Of a stretch of DNA of 64,000 nucleotides, positions 24,501-34,295 are shown piece by piece; positions within the stretch are counted from its first letter, which is position 1; each line of letters begins with the position of its first letter. Made by a program: the position numbers and the translations under genes. This DNA is from Monocercomonoides exilis (Eukaryota > Preaxostyla > Oxymonadida > Polymastigidae). Under the pieces are notes generated by a model, which saw only the letters and a list, made by a program, of their open reading frames with translations, made no database searches and had not been told where the DNA came from. The stretch is from contig LSRY02000033.1 in NCBI GenBank assembly GCA_001643675.2, positions 310,001 through 374,000 on the forward strand. Direction: 5' to 3'.

Positions 24501-27500
24501 AAACTCTATCAGATCCACTGGAACATAATTTTCCTCGTCAATCCCGTAGATCGCGTCAAACCTGTTGTATACCTCCGGGCGCAGATCAAGCAAAAATTGA
24601 GTTTCATTGATTTGTTCTGCAATCTTCCAGCACTCCACAAACACATCTCTTCCTTTCCATGCTCCATTTCCTCTGAATTCACATCCTTTGAATATAAAAT
24701 TCAGCGACGCTTGTCCCTCAGCCTTCACATACACTCCGCCGCCTCTTCCAATCGCGGGGGAGCAGCCACAATTAGTAATTTTGCTGTTGTTCATTTCAAA
24801 CCTCCCGCTGCTCCCCAGCATCATCAGCACAACTCCTCCTTTTTCTGACATCTCCGATCGACACGTGTCAAACTCTGAGCCATTTATCTCCAGCGCCCAC
24901 GAGCTCATAAAACTGCTTCCAAATACACTTGCTCCATTGAACGATGCAGTTACTCTTTTAAAAACATTCCCATTCATCTCAATTGTTGGTTGTTCGTTCC
25001 TTTCTGATGCACTTCCATCCACATATTGAATTATCCCTCCATTGGCTGTCACATTTTCCATTGTGATGTACTTCAACACACAGCAGCATCCGCTCCAGAT
25101 TTCAAAAAGAGCGGAATCAAAAGCTATGTTGCACGTGTCAAAACCACGAATTTCCAAAGATCCGCTTTTAATTGCAGCAAATTTCATATCTGAGAAGTAT
25201 GCTGAATTGTTCGAACTTAGAGAACAACCTGATATTGACAAAGCTCCGCTTTTGCTGCACATGACAGTGCATGCGGTATCTGCCAGCGTTGAGTCAAGAA
25301 ATATATCAATAGATGTGAATGACAAACTCCAAGAATTTGAGAAGAATCCTTCTGCAATCTCTTCGATATTTGGCTTCTTCAGGATAAGTTTGGCTTTTTC
25401 CAATTCTTCTAAGTCCGTTTGAACGGCTGAGACAGAAAAGTTTGATAGCTTAAAAGTATTTTCCAAAATTGACGAATGTTCAACAAACAATTCCTTTGTT
25501 TCGGCATTCGTGTCTATTTGCTTCATCCCTTTCCAGAATGTTTCACACGGATCGTCTTCCGTCCCACATCGTTTCACATCGCTTCCTCTACTCGATACAT
25601 AAATCATATTCGAACTGTATTCGATCAAAAACCGCATTAAGTCAGTATTTTCAAACTCGCTGTCTGTCCCAACAAAAGCATTTCCGTTCTCCGCAAACTG
25701 CAAATAATTGAAGTAAAATGTTGTATTTGTTACAGATTCGTTTAGTTCCGTCGCTCTGATAAAAAGATTCGTTCCAGCAAAGGCTCTGTTATCCAAAAAC
25801 GTTGCGTCCTTCAGTGTAAATGGTTGGATATTGTTAGCTGAAATGCTGTCAATAAACATAAAGCCTCCAAATCCAGAGGATTCTGAACAAGCACATATTG
25901 TCAAATCACATTTCTGCAAAGAAAGTGTATGAGTTGATGAAAGATAACATGCAACAGCACCTCCTTCTAAGCCATTTGGGGTTTCTATTCCACTGAACGA
26001 ACATTCTGTTGCAGAAAATGATGACTCTATCAAAAATGGTACAGCAGTAAAGCTCTTCGCATTCACGTTGCACAAGATCATGTGCACAAATCCTCCAACA
26101 GAATGAATCAGATAAAACTTGCATTCAACATTTGAACTTGAAGGATGAGCAACAGCAGCAGAAGAAGAATCGAAAGTGAAGGAACAGTTATTTATAGAAA
26201 GACCTTTTTCTGAAGAAGGCATTGACAAAAGCAGCCCAGCTTGCCCAGAACTGAAGAAAGATGGAAGAGAGAAAACGATACGCTCGAATTCCAAGTTATC
26301 ACTGTTCATAAAAACAGCTTCAGCAAAGTTCTCAGAAATTGATGAAGAAATGGAGAGCGTGCTTTTTTTACTAATGTCTGGTGAAGCAATCGTAAACGAT
26401 GATAAATCAAACAAATGATCAACACGCGTTCTTTCAGAAATGCTCAGCTTCTTTTGATCAGCATCCGCCAGGATGTTCTGAAAGCCTCTCCAAAATGAGC
26501 TGCAAGGATAGCGCTCATTTCCGCATCCAATCATATCGTATCCACTCGGGGACACTTGCACAGATGGTGAATGATATTGAACCAAAAACAAATAAAGATC
26601 ATGCACAGATTCACAGAAATAATTCCGATCATATCCCATCATCTCTGCAATCCTCTCCCCTGTCTCGTTTATCAGCATCATCTGAAAAGTAGTTGGGATT
26701 ACTGTCGCATTCAAATTGTCGCAAACCAAAAACATATCCTTTCCAAGCTCTGCCGAATTGCTAATGAATGTAATATCTCCAAAGAGGCAATCGCTACTCG
26801 TTCCTTCTGGTAGCAAAAGATAAACCCCTCCACCTTTTCCAGTGTTTTCATTCATTCCGCTGTTCGTGATGCTCGCATTTGTCACTGAAAATCGTCCAGT
26901 TACAGTGAGACTGCACCTCACAGCTCCTCCTTCACTTGCTCCTGACTTGCAGTTATCGAAAATACATCCATCAGCAACCTCAACTTTTTCGCAATTTGCA
27001 ACATTCACCAGAGAGCTATCTGCCTTCACAAACGTCAATTCGGAGCTTTCAATTTGCACGCTCCCTCCGCTCAAAGAGATTATCCCGCTACCACCAGAAA
27101 ACGCAACGTTGCTGAGTAGCACTTTCGTCACTTGAATGTATCCCTCTTTCCCTCTGATGATCCACATGTTTGTCTGTTCTTCCTCCGCAGATGTTCCACC
27201 GAGCTGGCAGTTATCGATATACAGCTTTCCTCCATCAACTGATATCAATTCTCCAATGCTTGATGTTAATGGCAAACTGAACTTCAAGCACGAGAGCATC
27301 AGCGATACAGAGCTAGTCTCCATTTTCAAAACAAGTCCTCCACTTGCTTCAACTGAAAATAAAGATTTGCTCGTTGGAGACTGCCCGCGAATCGTCAGAG
27401 ACAATCCATTTCGATCCAAAATCTCTCTCAAACAGCACGAGTCAACAACACGGACCGTTGTCTGATCCGTTCTCATCTTATTGAATCCAAACATTAGGTC

Positions 27501-30500
27501 CATGCACGGTTCTTGATCATCTCCACATCTCCCGTCACTGCTTCCTCCACTCGAAATGTACACTGTATTTAGAATTGGAGGAAACAGATAATATAGCACT
27601 GACCGATTGATCACAGCATTGATCTCGGAATCCACCACCCATTTGTTCTCTTCTTCCTCACCTTCAAATGCAGATCCTTCCCATTGCTGGTTCGTAATCA
27701 TATCCCTCGGTGAAGTGCACACAAGAAATACATCCTTTCCCTTCCATGCTTTGTTTCCCTCAAACAAGATTTGCTTCATTGCATACTTCACCCCACTTTC
27801 CTCGAGCTTCAAATAAATCCCCCCTCCAACTCCCACACTTTCATTTACGCAGCATCCTTTCACAGTGTTATTCGACATTGTTAATGTTCCACTGTTTTCT
27901 ACCTCCATATTCAATCCTCCACCATAAGTATTCTCTGATTCTTTGCAAACACATTGCTCCAATGTGCAATTCCATACAGTCATGGTTTTCCCTCCTTTTA
28001 TCGCACCCTCGGTTGCACCTCCATTCCCTTGTTTTCTTTGTACGCTTTTGAGAGTTGTACTGTTCATGTTAATAGTTGCTGAATCGATAACCTCAATAAA
28101 GCTGCTTTCTTCTTGATTCATTCCGTTAACCTGCGAATTCCTTATTTCCAGAGATGCTCCGTTGCACACTTTAATTGCAGCATTTGCAAATTGTGTTGTG
28201 ACGTCTGTCCAATCCATGTTTTCGCAGATGCAGCTCGCCTCGATTCCTTCCATCACAAACACTGAACGAGTGCTGAATGTCAATCCATTCAGCGCAAATT
28301 GTCTAAAACTCATACAGCCTTTCGATACAATGCCAATTGATATGCCAATTAGATTTGAGTCGGAGGCAAACGAGCAATCTGTCAATGTTAAATTCTTCTC
28401 GTAGCAGTGGAAAGCAGATTCCCAATTAACAGCAAATGAAGAAGGAAGCAAAAAGCACATCCCGCTAAACGAACAGTCTTTGCTTGTTCTGATGATGCTC
28501 CCGCTCGCTCCGCTGATACCTTCAGAAATTCTAACTTGTACGCCTGTCTGCTCCACCGTAAATGTGGTTGGTTGTTCGTCAATCGCAAGTGCTCGTTCAA
28601 ATGCAAACGGTGGAAGAAGATAAAATTGCCGTTCTCTGTTTCCAAATCGAAGCGGAATCGCAAACTCGATGGAAGCGCATGCGCTATCCGAAAAACCACA
28701 GCCAGAGTAATCATGGCCATCACTTCCAGCAACATATACAGTTCCATTAAATGTTCTAAGATATGTGACTAAAGGAATAGAATACGACTCTGCAGTTGTT
28801 GATCGTTCGAATCCTTCCATTGCCCGAAAGTCTGATTCGTTGAAATCAATTTCAAAATTTTCCTTCGTAACAATTTGCGATAGATTATATCCGTCCACAA
28901 AAATGTTGTTTCCTATTGAAGCAGAACATTCAGAAAAAGTTGTTCCCTTAAGTTCAAGATCTGCTCCATTGATATCCTCTACATACAAATAAATACCCCC
29001 GCCCAATCCTCCGCTTCCTCCCACTTTTTGAGACGTGCATGATATTAATGAAGTTCCAACTGCACCGTTCTCGGTCTGAATTATCTTGATCGAAGAATCT
29101 GCTTTCGTTCTCAGTGCCATTCCCCCGCCGTTTCCGCTGCCTGTGACGCATCCATTCATCGATCCTCCTTTAATTTGGAAGCTTTTCCCTGTACCAACAA
29201 CACCTTCGATGCCTCCTCCGCTCCCACTTTGTCTCAGTACACCCAAAAATGTTGAGTTATTCAGCACCAAATTGCATCCTTCAGAGAAAGTGATTACCGC
29301 TTTTGAGGCAAAGACGATAGGATTAATAGTTGTCCCCTCAATATTTGCACTTCCTCCTCTCAATACAAAAAGCGACTCTTCAAGAGAGTTTGCTTCCGTA
29401 TTTCCAGAGTCAACAGAAATATTGCAATTTTGCAAAGTTATTGTTCCTGTCGAAGAGAGCAAAAAAAGAGAAGTTGCCTTCGATGATTTTTCTGTATCGT
29501 GGACTATGTCGAAAGATGAAATTTTCAGAGATCCTGTAGACACAGCAAACAAAGCACCAGAAGACATCGATGAAGCCACTGTGACTTTATCATTTCCAGC
29601 ATTATTAAATTCAATTCTTGCTGATCCGATTTCGTAATTGCTCTCAACATACGATGAAGGGTCAACTGAAATTATAGTTGGAGAGTTATTTGAGAGATTA
29701 ATAACATTTCTTGTAAAAGAAATAGTCTTACACTTTCTCAGGTTCAATCCGCACGCGTGTTGGTCGATTCCTTCTTTAAAATTCACTTTGATTCCTTCAA
29801 AATACCCAAATTTCATCAATCCAATCACATTGTTTGTATCATTCATTATTCTTTGCGCTTTGTCTGTCATTGTCCGACATTCAACAAACCATTCAGGTGC
29901 AAATATCTTGGTCCAGTTTTGGAGAAATCCAACATCATGCGCTCCTTGTGTCGCTGTGTTGTTGTCAAAGAAACAGAATTTGATAGATGCTGGTTCAAAT
30001 GTATGATTTCCACCATCTTTGGAAAAAAGAATCGCGCCACCTTTTTGATTGCTTTGACAATTTGAAAATTCACAATCAGATATAGTTATTAACCCCGTGT
30101 CTCCTATCCACATTGCACCTCCGCCATATGTGCTATATGAAGCAATTTCTGAACAATTATGAAAGAAGCACTGAACTATTTCACCTGGAGAATTAAGATT
30201 AAGGTGAATTGCTCCTCCGTCACGATATGCAGTTGAATTGTGAAAGGTACATTTCTTAATCAAATTTCTGGTCACATAATTACTGCTAATTGATGCACCA
30301 CATGCAGAAGGTTCGGTGCAATTACAAAATTTTGATTCAGTGATTGAAATATATGAATCTTTCTCTAACTTTATTGACATACCAGTACAATTTGCAAATA
30401 AACATTTATTAATAGTAACATTTATTGCATTTTCTATGTAAAGTGCGTCGGCTTCAGCAACTGTAAATAAGCAATCTTCAAATTGAATTGTATTGTTTGT

Positions 30501-31337
30501 TAAAAATTTTTGTGGATCCGTGAATGTTTGAGCATATTCCACTTCATAATATTGGGAAAAAGTGCAATTTTGAGCAACAAATCTGTCCGTTGAATATATT
30601 CCATCTGTTATTCCCCCATCAAACGGAGCTGTAACCTCATTAAAAATGCAATTGCGCATCCTCGTAAAACTTGATGAAGAAACAAATTTATAATCTTTTT
30701 CAACAATTGAGGTAACATTTTGAAAATCGCATGAATCCATTGAAATGCGTCGCCCCAAAACATTGCCAAGAAGAGGAGAAGAGGATGAAAAAGTAAAAAA
30801 CGAAAATGAAGATTGTTCCACAAAAATCAAGCTCTGAAAAAGTTCAGCAGCGGGACAAGAAGAAGGAGACGATGACATAAAAGTTGAAGCAAGACGAGGT
30901 CCCTTTGAAAATTCGAGGCTTATATTTCTCAGCTGAAAGCTTCCACCAAAAGAAGAAAACAACGATTCTTTCTCTTTTCCTGAAGGAACAATGACGGACG
31001 AGACAATAGAAAGAACAGAATCAGTTTGAATGATTGCTATCGCTTTTGATGTCGATGCTCTGATCATTAAATACTTCAGTTCAATCGAAGAATTGCTTAT
31101 TTTCAATGGCGAACGAAACACGGTATATCCATTTGGGTAGATGCAATTATAAAATGAGGGAGCAACATGCGCGCATTTGTTCAATTTTTCTGGCTGGAAT
31201 TGTGTTTCACTTAATGACAATTTCTTCAAAGTCTTTAAATATTGTAATTTAACCGTTTCATCTGGTCTTTCATGAAATGATCCGAGTGCTAAATAAAACA
31301 AAAGTAGCCCAATAACAAATGGCCCACAAATAACCAT
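21519..31337 (-). CDS. Beta-helix receptor-like membrane protein with C-terminal pseudokinase
   Basis: A single open frame of 3,272 residues. A signal peptide (about 1-21) is followed by a ~2,800-residue ectodomain of short Ser/Asn/Gly-rich beta strands typical of right-handed parallel beta-helix proteins, with many potential N-glycosylation sites. Five modules recur near residues 865, 1255, 1595, 1910 and 2290, each a VxVSS-like strand followed by CG-x4-[PA]C. One membrane span is at about 2832-2856 with an Arg/Lys stop-transfer. The cytoplasmic part resembles a kinase C-lobe: RWKAPE (APE motif), FSIGMMLWECL (subdomain IX) and a late NARP (subdomain XI). The HRDLKPxN loop reads LANLSPHI, no DFG is present, and I see no glycine loop or VAIK lysine. 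It is therefore probably catalytically dead. Role as a surface or endosomal sensor is inference. GC content rises toward the 3' end. Confidence 0.8.
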   Translation of the reverse strand: MVICGPFVIGLLLFYLALGSFHERPDETVKLQYLKTLKKLSLSETQFQPEKLNKCAHVAPSFYNCIYPNGYTVFRSPLKISNSSIELKYLMIRASTSKAIAIIQTDSVLSIVSSVIVPSGKEKESLFSSFGGSFQLRNISLEFSKGPRLASTFMSSSPSSCPAAELFQSLIFVEQSSFSFFTFSSSSPLLGNVLGRRISMDSCDFQNVTSIVEKDYKFVSSSSFTRMRNCIFNEVTAPFDGGITDGIYSTDRFVAQNCTFSQYYEVEYAQTFTDPQKFLTNNTIQFEDCLFTVAEADALYIENAINVTINKCLFANCTGMSIKLEKDSYISITESKFCNCTEPSACGASISSNYVTRNLIKKCTFHNSTAYRDGGAIHLNLNSPGEIVQCFFHNCSEIASYSTYGGGAMWIGDTGLITISDCEFSNCQSNQKGGAILFSKDGGNHTFEPASIKFCFFDNNTATQGAHDVGFLQNWTKIFAPEWFVECRTMTDKAQRIMNDTNNVIGLMKFGYFEGIKVNFKEGIDQHACGLNLRKCKTISFTRNVINLSNNSPTIISVDPSSYVESNYEIGSARIEFNNAGNDKVTVASSMSSGALFAVSTGSLKISSFDIVHDTEKSSKATSLFLLSSTGTITLQNCNISVDSGNTEANSLEESLFVLRGGSANIEGTTINPIVFASKAVITFSEGCNLVLNNSTFLGVLRQSGSGGGIEGVVGTGKSFQIKGGSMNGCVTGSGNGGGMALRTKADSSIKIIQTENGAVGTSLISCTSQKVGGSGGLGGGIYLYVEDINGADLELKGTTFSECSASIGNNIFVDGYNLSQIVTKENFEIDFNESDFRAMEGFERSTTAESYSIPLVTYLRTFNGTVYVAGSDGHDYSGCGFSDSACASIEFAIPLRFGNRERQFYLLPPFAFERALAIDEQPTTFTVEQTGVQVRISEGISGASGSIIRTSKDCSFSGMCFLLPSSFAVNWESAFHCYEKNLTLTDCSFASDSNLIGISIGIVSKGCMSFRQFALNGLTFSTRSVFVMEGIEASCICENMDWTDVTTQFANAAIKVCNGASLEIRNSQVNGMNQEESSFIEVIDSATINMNSTTLKSVQRKQGNGGATEGAIKGGKTMTVWNCTLEQCVCKESENTYGGGLNMEVENSGTLTMSNNTVKGCCVNESVGVGGGIYLKLEESGVKYAMKQILFEGNKAWKGKDVFLVCTSPRDMITNQQWEGSAFEGEEEENKWVVDSEINAVINRSVLYYLFPPILNTVYISSGGSSDGRCGDDQEPCMDLMFGFNKMRTDQTTVRVVDSCCLREILDRNGLSLTIRGQSPTSKSLFSVEASGGLVLKMETSSVSLMLSCLKFSLPLTSSIGELISVDGGKLYIDNCQLGGTSAEEEQTNMWIIRGKEGYIQVTKVLLSNVAFSGGSGIISLSGGSVQIESSELTFVKADSSLVNVANCEKVEVADGCIFDNCKSGASEGGAVRCSLTVTGRFSVTNASITNSGMNENTGKGGGVYLLLPEGTSSDCLFGDITFISNSAELGKDMFLVCDNLNATVIPTTFQMMLINETGERIAEMMGYDRNYFCESVHDLYLFLVQYHSPSVQVSPSGYDMIGCGNERYPCSSFWRGFQNILADADQKKLSISERTRVDHLFDLSSFTIASPDISKKSTLSISSSISENFAEAVFMNSDNLEFERIVFSLPSFFSSGQAGLLLSMPSSEKGLSINNCSFTFDSSSAAVAHPSSSNVECKFYLIHSVGGFVHMILCNVNAKSFTAVPFLIESSFSATECSFSGIETPNGLEGGAVACYLSSTHTLSLQKCDLTICACSESSGFGGFMFIDSISANNIQPFTLKDATFLDNRAFAGTNLFIRATELNESVTNTTFYFNYLQFAENGNAFVGTDSEFENTDLMRFLIEYSSNMIYVSSRGSDVKRCGTEDDPCETFWKGMKQIDTNAETKELFVEHSSILENTFKLSNFSVSAVQTDLEELEKAKLILKKPNIEEIAEGFFSNSWSLSFTSIDIFLDSTLADTACTVMCSKSGALSISGCSLSSNNSAYFSDMKFAAIKSGSLEIRGFDTCNIAFDSALFEIWSGCCCVLKYITMENVTANGGIIQYVDGSASERNEQPTIEMNGNVFKRVTASFNGASVFGSSFMSSWALEINGSEFDTCRSEMSEKGGVVLMMLGSSGRFEMNNSKITNCGCSPAIGRGGGVYVKAEGQASLNFIFKGCEFRGNGAWKGRDVFVECWKIAEQINETQFLLDLRPEVYNRFDAIYGIDEENYVPVDLIEFVTIYQQSTIIVSSLAEKNGTNGRQCGKVDHPCVTVGQGLEHMIIDYAARLLIDGCSEIERECDFAKMEVKSLGRENVNVTFGQSLSKTREYVIFIEDNVLIESVSFKLAADFTSLHSSVFFITSGQVSLVSCEFCGEADRAPVVPKLISATYGVLILEEIKMKNLNCTRTVECEGGRIQLQQLYLEKVRTAISSIYLKKMNGSIEKVEASDCVVQSGSFIEMESDYLSGPTNDEYSIELSLIKLKRITSSGSASCLNCRLPNYQLSLSNCTFSDCLSSEMKLGEMVVLSNCFKVNIKSCQFEGKASNNSSHNLFIFNGRDEICKWNGSLIDSKNSSISIDESFISKSPNGGLSIFGGNASIEKGELSNNNPSINQYPSSRRNIFCANSGLLDVVSLKGGDGLKDNTSLWILSDGCTLSGLAAERPSPFFIPTLQAIDTSIEGNEAVLTFRGTLLLPCNLSFRIITAIGDVELIDKHDFHEDGFVAENSTIGKIQATVISDAPDTADVYSCILFGDAINPSSTEFVILKNKTESKTGNDNLVEGGKEGKSSWALIVIVMLVVLLLIILIVSIVLAVRWRKQKRRTKELEIIVEDTMRKDPKAFEMVTMEMSPEAQWRRAEREAEKKNEERIKKRVYEKSLGHSESSEHLLSESGSTEYILGRDSDKIPQWMLEKDEEEEIRKQTPSPSISSTSTTSTIDTSDTESTFVRGEDLCPTTSSMSNLVDAMACSSPHEKLIVDLRDSLFMLLHGRNEKKEMDIDSLQQREMTAAQILFWVANLALHSFDEMENELPSLANLSPHIVLFSEHMVICIVLHSDCSSDSDSSSISSSTVVTSASGDDDDDDSLPSSAFEDEDSFKKECLRWKAPELLINKKMMATKESVSFSIGMMLWECLTLQIPFGEYEAEVAGQKIVNGERPNIHATKKCSMVGIVKGCLSAEGNARPTLLCLKREFIQRFPKGAAMITVSDAIDYEMVESSSQTEKEKKSNGKESAR

Positions 31338-31616
31338 TTTTGACCCAAAAATTGGATCGTTAAATTATGTGTTTTTTGGAATATGTTATGGTTATAAATA
31401 TACAAACCATAATTTTTAATTTTTTCGGTTCTGAAACTGTGAAATCTTTTCAACTAACAAATAAAGTTAAATTAGAATTTTAAAAAGCATAGAAATTATC
31501 ATAAACACAAATATGCATCACTTTTTGATAATGAATAATATTCTTTGCTTATCTTTTGTCTCTAGCTGTTCATTATTAGGATTAATAATAATATCGATAA
31601 AGAACTGACAAATACC

Positions 31617-31617
<1 letters not shown>

Positions 31618-31677
<60 letters not shown>

Positions 31678-31699
31678 TATTATTATTATTATTATTATC
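31618..31699. repeat. 55-T homopolymer followed by (ATT)n microsatellite
   Basis: T run at 31618-31672, then about nine ATT units to 31699. It is about 280 bp upstream of the pseudokinase receptor start. It could be the poly(A) tail of a minus-strand retroposed sequence or simple slippage; no element body was recognised. Confidence 0.9.
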
Positions 31700-31990
31700 T
31701 TATTGAAACATAAGTCAAATATATTTGCAACCTTCACTCGTCATTTTTGTTAATAGATAAATGTTGACAATAATAACACTTACATTATTTTGGTTGTTTC
31801 AGTTAAACATATTTGACTTTCTTTTTATATAAAATGCCTTTTGTGTAATCAACTTTGAGAATATCTTCATTTGAAACAGTTTTGATAGGATCCATTCAAA
31901 AATTAGACCAACGCTTCATTTCATCCTTCTTCACTCGAATCACTTCAAAAAAAAGTTTCTTTCATTCATTCCTTCTTCGACGCATGCAAA

Positions 31991-32167
31991 ATGAGAAAAG
32001 TGAAAACACCTTCAAACGTGCGAATTGCAGAGGCACTCAACTGCACATCGAGCCTTGTCTACCAGATTCGAACCGGATACATAAGGAAAAAGGTTATTGA
32101 GAAAAATAACATGTTGATGACTCAAAAGCAAGAAAAACGAGTCATGATAATACGGAAAATTTTTTGA
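31991..32167 (+). CDS. Small ORF with helix-turn-helix-like sequence (possible transposase remnant)
   Basis: ATG to TGA, 58 residues, in otherwise AT-rich non-coding DNA. Local base composition is more balanced than its surroundings. The segment SNVRIAEALNCTSSLVYQIR has the pattern of a helix-turn-helix (helix, Ala/Leu core, turn, recognition helix with Val/Ile), as in N-terminal DNA-binding parts of transposases and some regulators. It is followed by a Lys/Arg-rich stretch. It stands 160 bp left of the first MITE-like copy, so it may be a fragment of a mobile element. It could also be chance; no family was identified. Confidence 0.25.
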   Translation: MRKVKTPSNVRIAEALNCTSSLVYQIRTGYIRKKVIEKNNMLMTQKQEKRVMIIRKIF

Positions 32168-32327
32168 GATAAAAGAAAACTTTTTTCATCTTTATCAATC
32201 AGAGCTGTTGTCACATGAATTGGCCATGAAATTCAGTCTCAGAAATTTCTTCTTATTTCATTGAAAGGTACAGAAGTTGAAATGTTTTAAAGGTACAATT
32301 TCAACACTTTATAATTCTTTTCAATAT

Positions 32328-32580
32328 GGGTTTTTATTTTTGTAATCATATATTTTTTTGTTGTGTGTGTAGTTTTCTAATTTACAGTGATTGACAAAAG
32401 AATTTTCAAAAAAGCGTTTCAATTTTTCATATTATTTTCTTCAAAAGCTTGTTGTTATAGAAAGACAGAGAAAGTTCATTAATGATTTTTACTAAAACAT
32501 TTGATTAATTTCAAATCATCAACTACAAATTGTGAATTCGTAATTTTTGATGAAAAAATATGAAATAAAAAAGAATCACC
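32328..32580. mobile_element. MITE-like element, copy A (diverged)
   Basis: 253 bp, starting GGGTTTTTATTTTTGTAATC and ending in the approximate reverse complement (GAAAAAATATGAAATAAA then AATCACC). Length and termini match copies B and C. No clear target duplication, consistent with an older insertion. No coding capacity. Confidence 0.5.
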
Positions 32581-32607
32581 TTTATTGAATTTATTGAAAA
32601 GACAACT

Positions 32608-32862
32608 GGGTGATTATTTTTGAAATCATATATTTTTTCGGGGAGTTGATTTTTCAAAGATTGTTTGTTTTTTGAAAGAAAATGTTAATTGAAAAGAGAA
32701 AAAGCTGTTAATTGTTTTTATAAACAAATAGTTTCACAGAATCAAAGAAAAAAATGCATTCAATAAGCCTTTTCACTTTTCAATTTTTTTTATTGATAAT
32801 CAAGATAAATTTTTAAACAGAAAATTTTGAATGAAAAAATATGATTTCAAAAATAATCACCC
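32608..32862. mobile_element. MITE-like element, copy B
   Basis: 255 bp with ~30-bp terminal inverted repeats. The left end begins GGGTGATTATTTTTGAAATC, and the right end is its reverse complement with one 2-bp difference. It is flanked by a 4-bp direct repeat AACT at 32604-32607 and 32863-32866. AT-rich interior without an ORF. This is the structure of a non-autonomous DNA transposon; the superfamily is not identified. Confidence 0.75.
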
Positions 32863-33548
32863 AACTTAATAAAATTGAATCATTTTATCAATCTCAAAAT
32901 TCCACAAAAAATTATCCAAGATCGAAAAACTTTAAAACAAAATAAAAAACATTTATTTAAACAAAGAAAAAGAAGTTTATTAATATGGATTTCAATTCAA
33001 GTGAAAACCAATGAAATTATTTGGATACAAATGTTTGTTTATTGAGATTGTTTTATCTATATAAAATGCTACTGTTTTCAATGATGTTTTTGACTAATAT
33101 CAATTAATCCTTTTCTCATTTTAATAATTGTAAATGTTTGATTTTTTCGGTTTCAAGTCAAACGCACATTGCAAAAAACCTTTCATTTAAAATAAATAAA
33201 ATAGATTTCAAACTTTATTTATGAATTACAGGATTTTTAAGAAAAGGATAATTTTTGTTTTATGAAATAATAACTGTTTTTCTATTGTGCAAATGTGAAG
33301 AATATTTATTAAGATAAAATAACATCCAATTTGACTAATGATAATATGTCTTTATAACTTAAAAAAATGTTTTAATTCTTTTATTTTGTTATTGTCGTGT
33401 CTTGGATAATATATAACTCAATAAGGTTCCAAAAGAAAGAGATCCTTTTATGTTCTGAGAATAGCTTAAATTTTTTTAAAAATTCATAATTTTTTATTAC
33501 ATAACGTTTTTTTCAAATAATTCGTTCTTCTGAACTACTTCAGAATTG

Positions 33549-33944
33549 CAGATTGTGCAAAAAATACATGACATCACAAAAAATACATGATAAGATCGAT
33601 TTCACAATAACCACAAGAGGAATAATCCTGACAATTTTCCTCAAAATATTTCTCATCAACACAAACTCATTTTATTTGCAAAACTTTCAAAATAGCCTCA
33701 TTTGGACTCAGAAAAAAATTATCATTGAAATCTCGGTGTAATATAAAATATTGTGTTTACTCGAAAACAATAATGATTATTTCGGAGCACAAATGAAGCT
33801 ATTTAAAGGTTTTATATATTAAATGAGTTTGTGTTGATGAGATATATTTTGAGGAAAGTTGTCAAAATTATTCCTATTGCAGTTATTGTGAAATAGATCT
33901 TGTCCGGTATTTTTTAAGATGTCAGGTATTTTTTGCACAATCTG
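33549..33944. mobile_element. 396-bp foldback (long imperfect inverted repeat)
   Basis: The left arm (33549 to about 33725) is an imperfect reverse complement of the right arm (about 33770 to 33944), with a ~45-bp centre. The outer ends are CAGATTGTGCAAAAAATAC and its complement. The matching continues almost to the centre, so a single strand could fold into a ~175-bp stem. No coding capacity and no obvious target duplication. It could be a foldback transposon, a source of double-stranded RNA, or two head-to-head copies of one repeat. Confidence 0.75.
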
Positions 33945-34037
33945 AAAATCTTAAAAGTGTTTTATCTTATCAGATTATCTCAAACGCATTGTTGCATAAG
34001 AAATCAAATATTTTTGTCTTATCTCAATGTAATACAT

Positions 34038-34295
34038 GGGTTATTTTTTTTTTGAAATCATAACTTTTTTCGGTGTGTGCTTAATTATGAAAATCTTTTG
34101 AATTCGAAAATATAATTTTTGTTGAAATGCTTTATTCATTTTATTGAATCAAAAGACATGGTTAGAAGGGAAAGAAAGACAGAGATGATTTTTGAAGCAG
34201 TTATTTCTTTTCTGTGTTCATTGACAAAAATTCAAAACAAAAATTTTAATCCGAAAGTTTTCTTCGAAAATACATGATTTCAAAAATAATCACTC
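34038..34295. mobile_element. MITE-like element, copy C
   Basis: 258 bp, left end GGGTTATTTTTTTTTTGAAA, right end GATTTCAAAAATAATCACTC, matching the termini of copy B. It is flanked by a perfect 4-bp direct repeat ACAT at 34034-34037 and 34296-34299. Independent duplications of different sequence at copies B and C support transposition rather than segmental duplication. Confidence 0.7.

Noticed and set aside
21519-31337. An active Ser/Thr kinase at the C terminus
   Set aside because: No glycine loop, VAIK lysine, HRD or DFG is visible; only C-lobe structural motifs remain.
32065-32074. Minus-strand GGTTCGAATC, resembling a tRNA T-loop
   Set aside because: No matching D-arm, anticodon arm or acceptor stem in the flanking ~70 nt; the same bases are codons of the small HTH-like ORF on the plus strand.
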